A DNA stretch of 64,000 nt, from contig JAQVFO010000002.1 in NCBI GenBank assembly GCA_028697205.1, forward strand, positions 62,001-126,000, read 5' to 3'. Each line of letters begins with the position of its first letter. Within the stretch, counting starts at the first letter, position 1. The position numbers were made by a program, and so were the translations under genes. Positions 1-9,419 of this stretch are shown in pieces. The notes below the pieces were generated by a model. It did not search any database. It saw nothing but the letters and a program-made list of their open reading frames with translations, and was not told where the DNA came from. Source of the DNA: Candidatus Altimarinota bacterium (GTDB lineage: Bacteria > Patescibacteriota > Gracilibacteria > BD1-5 > UBA6164).

Positions 1-93
1 ATCAACTTCAAAAACATAACAATTTTTAGATAATTCCATTGAAGATGTTTTTTCTGTAACAATAGGTTTTTGTATAATCCTATAAAGTCTCAT
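1..93 (-). CDS. rplW: Ribosomal protein L23, N-terminal part (cut by window edge)
   Basis: The 31 codons present begin MRLYRIIQKPIVTEKTS. The segment IQKPIVTEKTS is the classic L23 start (P-x-[VI]-T-E-K), so this is the large-subunit protein that sits at the polypeptide exit tunnel. It lies 17 bases after rplD in the order L3-L4-L23, as in S10-type operons. The remainder lies outside the window. Confidence 0.9.
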   Translation of the reverse strand, partial: MRLYRIIQKPIVTEKTSSMELSKNCYVFEVD

Positions 94-110
94 AATAAGT
101 AATTAAAAAA

Positions 111-731
111 TTATTTTATTGTATTTAATTTAACCAAAGAGTCTTTTAATAAAACTAATGTTTTATATTTCAACAAGTCAGCAATATTCAAATAATCAAC
201 TAATATAGATTTTACATAAGGTAAATTAGCAGATGATTTTTGTAAAATATCATTTTTAGCAGGAATTGCTAACAATATATTTTTCTCATATGGTAATTTA
301 GTAAATACTCAATCCATAGCTTTAGTTTTTATAGAATCTAATTTAATATCATCTACAACTAATAATTGATTATTTTTAACTTTTGCAGATAAAGCACAAA
401 GTAATGCTTTTCTTCTTTCTTTTTTATTCATTTCAAGAGTAAAATTTTGATTGCTTCTTGGTCAAAATGCAACTCATCATTTTCTTCTTATAGGAGATCT
501 AGCAGATCATGCTCTAGCATTACCTGTATGTTTTTGTTTATATAATTTTCTTGTAGAACCTCTTACTTCTCATCTATTTTTTGTGTGAGCTATATTATTT
601 CTAGCATTTGCTAATTGATAAACTAAAGCTCTATGGATTAATCATTCATTTACTTCTAATCCAAACACAGACGATTCTAATTCTACAACTCAAATATCTT
701 TTCAATTTTGATCTAAAAGTCTTGTTTCCAT
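111..731 (-). CDS. rplD: Ribosomal protein L4
   Basis: 206 residues, full length for L4, which binds 23S rRNA and in many bacteria represses its own S10 operon. The diagnostic loop around residues 60-90 reads ARAGSARSPIRRKGGVAFGP, and the C-terminal half carries the usual VVDDI and K-A-L-L segments. This gene is the clearest code proof in the window: each UGA in that loop sits where L4 has glycine. It starts at ATG 731 and stops at TAA, 18 bases after rplC. Confidence 0.97.
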
Positions 732-749
732 TATTTGTAGTATTAAGGA

Positions 750-1355
750 TTAAAAAATAATTTTTACTAAAGAATTTCTAGCACCTGGTACTCATCCTCT
801 AACTCAAACTACACTTATTTCCTTATTTACTAATTCTACAGGAACTTTTTTTAATGTAATTACATAATTTCCGTGATGCCCGTGCATTTTCTTACCTTTA
901 TGAGTTCTTCTTGGTTTTCTGTTACCTATAGAACCTAAAGCTCTATGGAATTTAGAACCATGAGTTGCTCTACCTCAATGAAAATTCCACTTTTTCATAG
1001 CTCAAGTAAATCAATTTCATTTAGAAATTCATTCTACTGAAACTAAACCAACTCAATCTAATACATCAAGAGTAATTTCATCTCCTATATTAAATTTTGC
1101 CAGATCTCATTCTTCACATCTAAATTCTCTAATCTCATAAAAGTCACATAAACTTAAAGATGATTTACCTTCTTTTAATTTTCATTCAGAACCGCTTCTA
1201 AGTATACCTACTACTAAAGATGAATATCAATCTTTTTCAAGAGTTTTTTTACCAACAACTTTTAAAGTAGGAACTTTTAACAATGTAACAGGAATAAATT
1301 TATCATCCTTTATTACTCTTGTCATTTCTAATTTTTTTGCTATTAATCAAGCCAT
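750..1355 (-). CDS. rplC: Ribosomal protein L3
   Basis: 201 residues. The L3 signature [22 protein letters not shown] and the preceding GRATHGSK segment are present (middle of the protein, the peptidyl-transferase-proximal loop). The start ATG at 1355 gives [15 protein letters not shown], where [11 protein letters not shown] is the typical L3 N-terminus; second codon-region UGA is Gly. It is first in the visible operon: rpsJ (S10), usually upstream, is absent here. A strong leader hairpin precedes it. Confidence 0.96.
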
Positions 1356-1382
1356 AAAAAATTTTTAATTAAAAAATAAGTC

Positions 1383-1429
1383 AGAGGTTAAACTTGTCCT
1401 ATAAAAACAGGTAGTTTAACTTAACCTCT
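1383..1429 (-). promoter_or_regulatory. Nested leader hairpin upstream of rplC
   Basis: On the minus strand AGAGGTTAA (1429-1421) pairs with TTAACCTCT (1391-1383), and inside it GTTAAACT pairs with AGTTTAAC. The two stems share bases, so alternative folds are possible. The hairpin ends 28 bases before the L3 start codon and has no U-run, which argues against a simple terminator. Position and form suggest an S10-operon leader under ribosomal-protein control, as known for L4 in other bacteria; that role is inferred. Confidence 0.55.
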
Positions 1430-1570
1430 ACAATAAACTTAATAGTTATTTCACAAAAAGTGAAGTTATTTTATTAAAAAGATAAGATTTGTCAAAAGAA
1501 AATTTTATTTTCTATTATTTGTTTTAGAATAGAGAAAAAATATATTATAAATCTTTTTTTCAAAATATAA

Positions 1571-1607
1571 AAAGACTATTTTTGTTATTGATACAGAAAT
1601 AGTCTTT
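1571..1607 (-). terminator. Rho-independent terminator of the Fo operon
   Basis: An 11-bp stem (AAAGACTATTT / AAATAGTCTTT) followed on the minus strand by a U-rich run. It lies 21 bases after the atpF stop codon, separating the Fo genes from the ribosomal operon. Confidence 0.75.
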
Positions 1608-1628
1608 ATCTAGTTTTCAAATATAAAG

Positions 1629-2099
1629 TTATTTTACTTTTTCTACTTGTTTTTCTATGAAAGAATTTGTAGAACAAGTTTGATCAAAAAGTTTTTTATT
1701 TAACTCTAGTGATAAGTTTATTGCACTTTCTTTTAATTTTTCAAGCATTGTTAATCTCTCTTTTTCAACCTCCCTTTTTCATCATTCTATTATATACATT
1801 ACATCTTTATTTGCTTTTTTAATTATATCTTCAGCTTTTTTATTTGCTATGTCTTCACTTTGGTTTAGAAATGAATTTGCATCCTTTTTTGCTTTTTTAA
1901 GTATTTCTTGTTTTTCCTTATCTGCTTCTTCTAATTTCTTTACATAATAAGAATCAGCCTCTTCTAATTTTTTTAAAAGAGCCTTTCTTTCAGATAATTT
2001 TTCATTTAAATGATCTGCTATAAACTTCTTAAATAAAAGAAAAATTATAGAAATATTTATTATCTGAGCTACTATTATTGATAAATCTAAATCATTCAT
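1629..2099 (-). CDS. atpF: F-type ATP synthase subunit b
   Basis: 156 residues. One hydrophobic N-terminal helix (about residues 6-24, including IINISIIFLLFKKF) is followed by a long charged coiled coil rich in E, K and A with an LLKKLEEAD repeat, the peripheral-stalk b topology. Two consecutive UGA codons near residues 107-108 end the ORF under the standard code; reading them as Gly extends it to a normal b length. It is the last gene of an a-c-b cluster, followed by a terminator; no delta, alpha, gamma, beta or epsilon gene follows, so F1 is encoded elsewhere. Confidence 0.85.
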
Positions 2100-2103
2100 A
2101 TTT

Positions 2104-2550
2104 TTATTTTAATAGTTGTAGAGCTATAATAAGACCATAAATTGCAACTACTTCAATTAATGTTAAAAATAAAATCATAAATTGAAGTGCTTTATTTTTA
2201 TTTTCTGGATTTCTATTAACAGTTTGTATAGTTTCTGAAACTAATTTTCATTCTCAAAATCAAGCTCATAATCAAGTTAATCAAATAGCAAGTCAGGCTC
2301 AAATTGCATGCATAGAATCTAGTCATTCTTTTCCTAATATCTGAAAAGCAACTAAAAGTCAAAATATAACTACTGACTCAACTAATGCTATTCCAAGAAT
2401 AGTATAAATAAGTAATGTTGAATATAATTTTGGATTTTTACCTAAAATATCCATAGATGATGTTGCTAATAAGCTTTGTCATGTAGCAACTCATAATCAA
2501 GATAATCAAATAGCAAGTCAAGCTCAAATCGCAACCATAGAATTATCCAT
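2104..2550 (-). CDS. atpE: F-type ATP synthase subunit c, fused double hairpin
   Basis: 148 residues, about twice the usual c length, made of two tandem c-type hairpins (four membrane helices). Hairpin 1 (residues 1-73) has Q25 and E58-S59; hairpin 2 (74-148) has E100 and E133-V134. The ion-binding Glu is thus kept in both halves, 33 residues after Q25 or E100, the same spacing as Q32 to E65 in Na+-binding rings. Hairpin 1 resembles Na+-type c subunits (Q..ES); hairpin 2 has the two-carboxylate arrangement known from Fusobacterium. It lies between atpB and atpF with short gaps. Ion specificity is inference. Confidence 0.88.
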
Positions 2551-2609
2551 AAAAAATAATTATTAAATAAACTATTATAATTTTATCATAATTGATAATT
2601 TTTATCAAA

Positions 2610-3443
2610 TTATCAATTTTCTTCCATTCAAGAAATAGCAACTTTTATAAATATAGAAACAAGTAATGGAAAAACTATTGCTTGTATAAAAGCAACTAAT
2701 ATTTCTTGTAAATATATCAGAACAGGTAATAAAACAGGAAAATTTATAGAAAATAGATTTTGAGTCAATGAATTCATTCAAAAAATTGCCATTGCTAAAA
2801 GAATTGTTCAAGATGTAATATTTCAAAACAACCTAAAAGATAATGAAATTATTTTTGCTATTAAACCAACAATTTCTAATAATCATAAAAATAATGAAAT
2901 CACTATATCAAATGTTTTTACAAGAATTAAACTTGGATAATATATATATGCTTTTTTATTTCATCTTTCAATTGGTAAATATCATTTTCATCTTATTGGA
3001 AAGTATTCTTCAGCAAAATGTTTAATTCAAAGACTATTAAATTGTATATACAAAATTGTAAATACGCTTATTATTGCTAGTGCTAAGTTAAAATTTATAC
3101 TTCTTGAAGGAATTGATACAAAATGTTCTAATATAAATTCTCATTCTTTACCTATTCAAAAAATTGGGGCAATAATCTCAAGAACTATTCAAAGAAAATT
3201 TGAAAGAAATATAATGAAAAATAATGTGACAATGTATGTTTTTATCCATCTTTTTTGTTCTTCTCATAATATTTCCTCAAAAAAACTATAAATTTTTTCA
3301 TAGAAAAAATCTATAAGAATCACTAATGAAGAGGTCTTTGTATACTTCAAAATAATAGCAATAATTAAAATTATTATTACTTCTAACATAATTCAAAAAC
3401 TTGTTGGAGAATGTAGGTAATTTAAGACTTCTTGTATTCCCAT
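2610..3443 (-). CDS. atpB: F-type ATP synthase subunit a
   Basis: 277 residues, polytopic membrane protein. The proton/sodium half-channel signature is clear: SLSFRLFGNITSGT (about residues 205-218) carries the essential Arg, and the last helix holds Q-A-I-V-F-P. The Gly residues in LFGN and TSGT are UGA codons. The start at ATG 3443 gives MGIQEVLNYLHSP. It is the first gene of the Fo operon (a-c-b) and is divergent from the cNMP-domain gene; the gap contains A/T-rich promoter-like sequence. Confidence 0.93.
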
Positions 3444-3499
3444 ATTTTTATTAATTTTATATATTTAAATTTTAACATATATTTTATTATTTTGCAAAA

Positions 3500-3528
3500 T
3501 TGCATAATTATAGAAAGTATGATAAAAT
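3500..3528 (+). promoter_or_regulatory. Promoter of the cNMP-domain gene
   Basis: TTGCAT, a 17-base spacer and TAAAAT, ending 32 bases before the start codon at 3561. The same TTGCAT-17-TAAAAT arrangement occurs before the gene at 20196, which strengthens both calls. Confidence 0.6.
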
Positions 3529-3560
3529 AATATAAATTTAACTTTTAATATTTTCAAAAA

Positions 3561-3962
3561 ATGTCTTGATTAAAAAATTTAAAAATATTTAATTGAATAA
3601 ATGAAGATGTTGTGAATAATATTCTTGATAACTGTAAAGAAGAATTTTTTAAAGCTGGTGATACCATCTTTGTAGAATGAGAAGTTTCAAACTGAAAATG
3701 ATATATAATTAAAAACTGAAATGTTGACATTAAAATAAAATGACAAAAAATTGCAGAATTAAATCAATGAGATATCTTTTGAGAAATAGCTTTATTAAAT
3801 GAAGAAGAAAGAACAGCAACTGTTATTGCTGCAACTGACTTAGTAGTAATAGTTTTGAGTATAAACAATTTAATTGAAATGATTAATAATGATGAAAATA
3901 CTATAAATAAAGAAATACTTAGAAGAATCGAAGAAAATTTAGAAAGTGCTTATAAAAAATAA
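3561..3962 (+). CDS. Cyclic-nucleotide-binding-domain protein
   Basis: 133 residues, essentially a single cNMP-binding (CAP_ED) beta-roll without a DNA-binding domain. Visible family features are FKAGDTIFVEGE in the first strands, a G-D-I-F-G-E-I-A-L-L phosphate-binding-cassette segment near residue 75 and ERTATVIAATD after it. The Arg of E-R-T-A fits the phosphate-contacting Arg of the family. It is preceded by a good promoter and followed by a bidirectional terminator shared with tyrS, so it is a single-gene unit. The ligand and partner are unknown. Confidence 0.8.
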
Positions 3963-3991
3963 AGAATTGCTTCGCAATTCTTTATTTTTTT
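3961..3991. terminator. Bidirectional terminator between cNMP gene and tyrS
   Basis: A perfect 10-bp stem AAAGAATTGC / GCAATTCTTT with a 3-base loop, flanked by T-runs on one side and A-runs on the other, so it can end transcription of both convergent genes. Confidence 0.85.
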
Positions 3992-5262
3992 ATTATTAAT
4001 TTAAAAGTTTTTTTTCATTTCCTTAAAAGTAAAACTTTTCAGTTTATAAAATCATTTGAAAAATCATATTTTGTATCTATAACTTTTTGTTCATTTATAT
4101 AAAATGCTCAAGATTCTATAGCTTTTCTCGCTTCACTATTACTTGTTGCAAGTCAGGATTTTACTATTAATTCAAAAAGATTTTCTCAAGAGTATTCTAA
4201 TCAACCTAATTCATTATAAAATATATCTAATTCTTCTTTCGTAGTATTTTTTATAATGGAAACCTTATCCTCATTTCAAAAAAGTATTTCAGTAATTTTA
4301 GAAGAACTTTCACTATCCGCTTGAGAATGAATAATTTCAACTACTTTATACGCTAAAGTTTTCTGAGCATACCTTTCTCATGGATTTTTTAAATGTTTAT
4401 CTAAAATAACTTTTATTTCTTTTAAATCAACCAAAGTCAAAATCTTTAAATACTTTTCTAAATCATCATCAGCTGTATTTAAAAAATATTGATACAATTT
4501 ATAAGGTGATGTTTTATTTCTATCAAGCCATAAAGCATTTCATTCAGATTTACCAAACTTTTTTCAAGTACTATCAACAAGTAGTGGAAATGTTAAAGCA
4601 TAAACTTCTTTATCAGTTTTTTTTCTAGTTAATTCAACTCAAGTTACTATATTTCCCCATTGATCTTGTCATCAAACTTGCAATATTACATTTTTATCAG
4701 AGAATAATCTATAAAAGTCATATCATTGTAAAAGCATATAAGAAAATTCAGTATAGCTTATTGATTTATCTGGATCTGTAATTCTTTTTTTAACTGTATC
4801 TTTTGCCATCATTTGGTTTACAGTTATATACTTTCCTACTTCTCTTAAGAAATCTAAATATAAAAATCACTTATAAAAATCTACATTATTTACAACCTCA
4901 AAATCAAATTTATTTCAAGTAGTTTTTTCCAAATGAGAAAGTATTTTTGAAATCTGATTTTTTATAGATTTTTCGTTGTTTCTCAAGTTTTCCTCAGATA
5001 AAAATGTTCTTTCACTTTCTTTTCCACCTGGATCTCAAATCATACCAGTAGCTCATCAAACAAGTGCAAAATATTTGTTTCATTGCTTCATTAAATGAAT
5101 TGCTAACATAAAACCTATAAAGTTTCACAAATGTAGTGAATCAGCTGTAGGATCAAATCAGCAATAAAAATTTTCTCATCATTTTTCAAATTTTTCAAAA
5201 ACATTCTCACTAGACTTTTGATATATAAATCATCTTTGTTCTAATTCTTTCTTTAAATTCAT
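3982..5262 (-). CDS. tyrS: Tyrosyl-tRNA synthetase
   Basis: 426 residues, normal length. It charges tRNA-Tyr. Class I motifs are seen: HLGN at residues 44-47 (HIGH-type) within TADSLHLGNFIG, and KFGKSEGN (KMSKS-type) near residue 230. The tyrosine pocket segment GFDPTA and VGGQDQWGN are present, and a C-terminal S4-like RNA-binding domain ([21 protein letters not shown]) completes the protein. The stop TAA lies within the shared terminator. Confidence 0.97.
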
Positions 5263-5404
5263 AAATAAAAATCATAAAATAATTATTTCCTAAAATACAT
5301 AATTTTAGCACAAAATCAAATAAATTATTGTTCAAATTTTTTATTTCTACTTGATTTTAAGTGATAGTTTCTTAATATAAGTAAAATTTAATAATTCTTT
5401 TGAA

Positions 5405-6013
5405 ATGAAAAACCTAGATATATCAAAATTATTTTGATCTAAATGTCGTTCTAAATTACTTGAGAAGTTTTTCTTAGAATATGAATCATGAAATAATGAT
5501 TGATTTCATATGAGAGCTTTGGAAAGAGATTTAGATGAACAAATCAATTCTATAAAAAGAGAACTTGATAATTTAGAAGAAATTTGACTTTTAAGAAGCA
5601 AAGAAGAACTTAAGAAAAAAATTTTTTTCTTAAATCCAAATTTCTTACTTTTTAAAGAGTTTAAAGACATATTTATAAAAACTTATGATCCTTTAGATAA
5701 AATTAAAAAATTTTTTTCTATTCAAAAATGACTTGATTTAGCAATAGTAAACGAATGTGTTAGAAATAAAATGACAGATTCATGAAAAGCTATACTTGAT
5801 ATATTTATGATTTGAGAAATAGATAAAGATGATTTTAATTCTTTTCTATGAGCAACTTTTTTTAATAAAAAAATAAAATATGCTATTATAACTAATGATG
5901 ATTTCTATAACAGACTAAATTACTGAGATAAACTAATTCACAATATACTATCTCAAAATTGAAATATTTTTTTGATAGATAAAATGAAAATAAAAGAAAA
6001 AATAAGTAAATAA
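5405..6013 (+). CDS. Winged-helix protein with possible nucleotidyltransferase-like C-terminus
   Basis: 202 residues. The N-terminal third (about 8-75) looks like a winged helix-turn-helix: GSKCRSKLLEKFFLE, then a helix MRALERDLDEQINSIKREL, then EEIGLLRSKE as the wing. The C-terminal half contains LDLAIVNE and AILDIFMIGEIDKDDF, which resembles the strand pattern of small nucleotidyltransferase-fold proteins, but no clear G-S-x(n)-D-x-D motif is visible. It is followed after 17 bases by the DUF202 gene, probably as one transcript. Specific function unknown. Confidence 0.65.
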
Positions 6014-6030
6014 TTTATTAAAGCAATATT

Positions 6031-6282
6031 ATGAAAGAAGAACATAAACCTAAAAAAGATTATCTAGCAATTGATAGAACAAATCTTGCTAATGAAAGAA
6101 CTCTTCTTGCATATTGGAGAACCTCATTAACTTTTTTTGTACTATGAGCTTTTTTAATAAAAACCATTTTCTGATTTTGATCAATTATGTTCTGAAGTAT
6201 TTCTATATTGTTTTGAGTTATCTTATTTTTATATTGAACTATTAGATATATGAGATATAAAAAAATAATTAAAAAAAGATAA
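6031..6282 (+). CDS. DUF202-family membrane protein
   Basis: 83 residues. The motif DRTNLANERTLLAYWRTSLT at residues 15-34 is the hallmark of DUF202 (YidH-like) proteins, followed by two hydrophobic helices and a basic tail. Several Gly in the membrane helices are UGA. Function of the family is poorly known. Second gene of a two-gene unit ended by a bidirectional terminator. Confidence 0.85.
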
Positions 6283-6309
6283 AAGTATTTAACCTTTTAT
6301 CTTTTTTTT
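6271..6309. terminator. Bidirectional terminator between DUF202 gene and tsaD
   Basis: A long A/T stem (AAAAAAGATAAAAG / CTTTTATCTTTTTT) spanning the stop codons of the two convergent genes. Confidence 0.75.
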
Positions 6310-7284
6310 AATTTTATAATATGCATTTATCCCTACCATTGCTGCATTATCCATACTATACACCTTTTTTACAGGATAAATAAATTTTATATCTTTTCAT
6401 TTTATAAGCTCTTCAATATATTCTTTTAATCTATCATTTGCACTTACTCATCAAGCAAGCATAATAGTATTTACATTATAAATATCTGCTGAATTTACAA
6501 GTTTTGTAGATAATACTTCACAAACAGCTTCTTGAAATTCAAAAGATATTTCTTGTTTATCTTGTTGAGTTAACTCTCATTTAGATTCAACTCTCTTTTC
6601 TATTTCTCTTTTTACACTTGATTTAAGTCATGAAAAACTAAAATTAAGTTCTTCTTTTACTAACCAACTACGTGGAAAAAGTTTTTTTGATTTTCAAGCA
6701 TTAATAGTCTTATATTTTTCAGCTAAATCTGAAATTATTGGACCACCAGGATAACCAAGTCACATCATCTTTGCTACTTTATCAAAAGCTTCTCAAGCAC
6801 TATCATCTTGCGTTCATCATATTTTTTTGAAATCAAACATGTCCTTCATAAGATATATCTCATTATGTCATCAAGAAACTGTAAGACAAGTTAGAGGGTA
6901 TGCTATATTATTATCTTTTCTATCAATATAATTTGAAAATATATGAGCTTCTATATGATTTATTTCAACTAATGGAATTTGTAAAGTCTTACTAATTGTT
7001 TTTGCAACTGTAATTCAAGTAAGTAAAGATGGAACAAGTCCAGGAGTAATAGTTACTGCTATATGATTAACTTGATTTAATTTTATTCAAGAAAAAACAA
7101 GTACATTATCAAGTACTTTAAATATATTATTAGCATGTTCTCTTGCGGCAACTTCAGGAACAACTCATCAAGTTTCTTCATGAATTTTGATTTGTGAAGC
7201 TGTATCCATAGCTACAAGCTTATCATCTTCAAACAGAGCTACTGATGTATCATCACAACTAGTTTCAAAAGCTAAAATATACAT
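6289..7284 (-). CDS. tsaD: tRNA N6-threonylcarbamoyladenosine transferase TsaD
   Basis: 331 residues, full length. It transfers threonylcarbamoyl to A37 of ANN-decoding tRNAs. Visible: N-terminal MYILAFETSCDDTSVAL, the metal-binding NHIEAH motif near residue 110, VSGGHN, KMGGLGYPGGP, and the C-terminal LAGGVSAND and MDNAAMVG segments. Gly in the nucleotide-binding turns is often UGA. It is the last gene of the minus-strand block starting upstream with nrdB. Confidence 0.97.
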
Positions 7285-7338
7285 AAAAAAATAACATAAA
7301 AACTATGAACATAACAAAAGTAATAGTAGAATTTATTA

Positions 7339-8379
7339 TTAAAAATCCCAACTTCACTTCATAGAACTTGATTGAAAATAATTTGTAACTGTACTTTCAA
7401 AGAAATTTCATTTTTCACTATTATTATCTTGTAATGCTTCAAGATGTTTAAATGGATTTGTTATAACATTTTTATATAAAGGTGATAATCATAACATTGC
7501 AAGTCTACCATTTGCTAACCGTTTTGTATAGTTCTCTACATTTTCATCGTTCATTCATATAATCTTATTTGCCAAAATATGCTTTGACCATTTAACTTCT
7601 TGTTCTACAGCTATTTTCATCATTTCATAAACTATTTCTTCATTAAATATTGAAGGAAATTCTTTCTTAATGTCTTTTATTATATTAGCAAAGATAGTAA
7701 CATGAGTTAATTCATCTCTTCTTATATAGTTAATCATCCTATCTGTTGCAACCATTTTTGTTTGGCTTGCAAGTGTATCAAAAAATGCAAATCAGTTATA
7801 GAAATAAATACTTTCAAGTAAGAAATTTCAAATAATTCATCTAAATAAATTTTCTTCTGTAGGATTATCTATAAATTTTTGATATATTCATCCTATAAAT
7901 TCATTTCTTTCAAGTAAATGTTTATCACTTCTCCAAAAATAATAAATTTCATCTCTTAAATCTGATGGAACTACAGTTTCCAAAATAGTTGCATAAGATT
8001 GTGAATGAATTGCTTCTTGGTATGCCTGTATAGATAGTAATAAATTAACTTCTGGAGCAGTAACATAATCATTAAAATTTGGTAAATTTACAGTTTGTAT
8101 ACTATCAAGAAATATTAAAAATGATAAAATTCATTTATATGCTCTTTGTTCCTCAGGTGATAAAGATTTATATTGTATAGCATCTTCTCATAATCATTTA
8201 ACTTTTTCAGGAATCCAAAAATTTCAAATCATTATTTGATACATAGATTTAGCCCGAGTATATTTTGTTGTATTTAAGTTAAAAAGTCATGTAGTATTTC
8301 ACTTAATTATTGTTCTATTAGCAAGAGTATCATCTCATTTAGGGTTAAATATAAAATTTGCTTTTACTTCATTTACCAT
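7339..8379 (-). CDS. nrdB: Class Ia ribonucleotide reductase, beta subunit
   Basis: 346 residues. It carries the diiron-tyrosyl radical centre that activates NrdA. All ligands can be placed: D92 (FLDSIQ), E122 and H125 (QEAIHSQSY), Y129 as the radical tyrosine exactly four residues after the His, then a Glu in LLESIYFY, and E/H in RDELTHVT. It is therefore the tyrosyl-radical type, not a Mn/Fe Phe or Val variant. Its partner nrdA lies 5.5 kb upstream, separated by the class III genes. The start ATG 8379 gives MVNEVKANFIFNPNGDDT. Confidence 0.96.
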
Positions 8380-8451
8380 TTTTTATAATGTTAATATTTA
8401 AAATTTTTGTTCCTCATTATATATAAAAATATTTAATTTCAAAAATTATTT

Positions 8452-9153
8452 TTAATCTCGTATTTCTACATATTTTACAAATTGTAAAGCCATTTCTTTA
8501 AGATTTAAAAGTTCTGCTTTTGAAAAACTAATTCATTCAAAATTTCTATCTAAAATATCTCAATTCCTAAAATTTTGTATATAATATTTTTTTGCTCATG
8601 TTATTAATTTAAATATTTTTTTTAGACTTTCAAATGTGTGAAATCATTTTATGACTGTTGTTCTAAATTCATAATCAACTTTTGATTTCATTATAATTTC
8701 TATACTCTTACTATAATTTTCTATATTATCATTTATTTTCGTTATTTCATTATAATCTTCTAATGGATTTTTTACATCCATAGCTATGTAATCAAGCAAG
8801 TTATCATCTAGAAGGTTTTTTATAATATCAAAATCTCTTCAATTTGTATCAAGTTTAACTTTAAATCACATATCTTTTACTTTTTTACAAAAATCATATA
8901 AATCTTTTTGTAATGTTGGTTCTCATCAACAAATAGAGACTCAAGTTAAAAGATTTTTTCTCTTTTCCAAAAAATTGAAAAAAATATTCTCAGGGATCAA
9001 ATTTTTAGAAGTATTTTTAATCATTTCTGGTAATACAAACTCTGGATTATGACAATAAGAACACCTAAAATTACATCCGACTGTAAAAACTATACAAGAT
9101 GTTTCCCCAGGAAAATCCAAAAGTGAAAATTTATTTACAGCTCAAATTAACAT
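8452..9153 (-). CDS. nrdG: Radical SAM activase of anaerobic ribonucleotide reductase (NrdG type)
   Basis: 233 residues. Radical SAM cluster motif C27-x3-C31-x2-C34 in [14 protein letters not shown], preceded by [13 protein letters not shown], which is the usual start of NrdG/glycyl-radical activases (binding SAM and a 4Fe-4S cluster); SICGGEPTL follows. It would generate the glycyl radical on NrdD, whose tail is encoded just upstream (ORF 9227-9391). A hairpin separates the two. Length fits the longer bacterial NrdG subtype. Confidence 0.9.
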
Positions 9154-9179
9154 AGAAAATAAGATTATAGAATAAAGTT

Positions 9180-9208
9180 AAAGACTAAAGAATATAGCTT
9201 TAGTCTTT
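9180..9208 (-). terminator. Hairpin between the NrdD-tail ORF and nrdG
   Basis: An 11-bp inverted repeat (AAAGACTAAAG / CTTTAGTCTTT) with a 7-base loop, followed on the minus strand by a short A/U-rich stretch. It may attenuate transcription into nrdG rather than stop it fully. Confidence 0.55.
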
Positions 9209-9226
9209 ATGCTTTTTATCTTTTAT

Positions 9227-9391
9227 CTATTTATTATCTTCTATAAACTTCTTATTATCATCATAACAAAAATAAGTTCTACTATAATACTCTGATTTTT
9301 TTCATATATTAAAATTACTAACAGGTCTATAATAACCCATAACTCTAGTAAAAATCTCGCATTTTGTTCTTCAATTATTTATTGTTTCCAT
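9227..9391 (-). CDS. Free-standing glycyl-radical tail of anaerobic ribonucleotide reductase
   Basis: 54 residues, too short for routine gene calling. RTKCEIFTRVMGYYRPVSNF matches the C-terminal glycyl-radical loop of class III reductases (pattern R-V-x-G-Y-Y-R-P-V), with G (codon GGT) as the expected radical site. The body of NrdD (9420-11627) stops before this region, 28 bases upstream and in another frame. Stop is TAG. It either assembles with NrdD as a separate subunit, comparable to the spare-part protein GrcA for pyruvate formate-lyase, or reflects a split gene. Start ATG 9391 gives METINNGRTKCEIF. Confidence 0.85.
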
Positions 9392-9419
9392 AAATTAATT
9401 AAATTTAAAAAATAAATTT

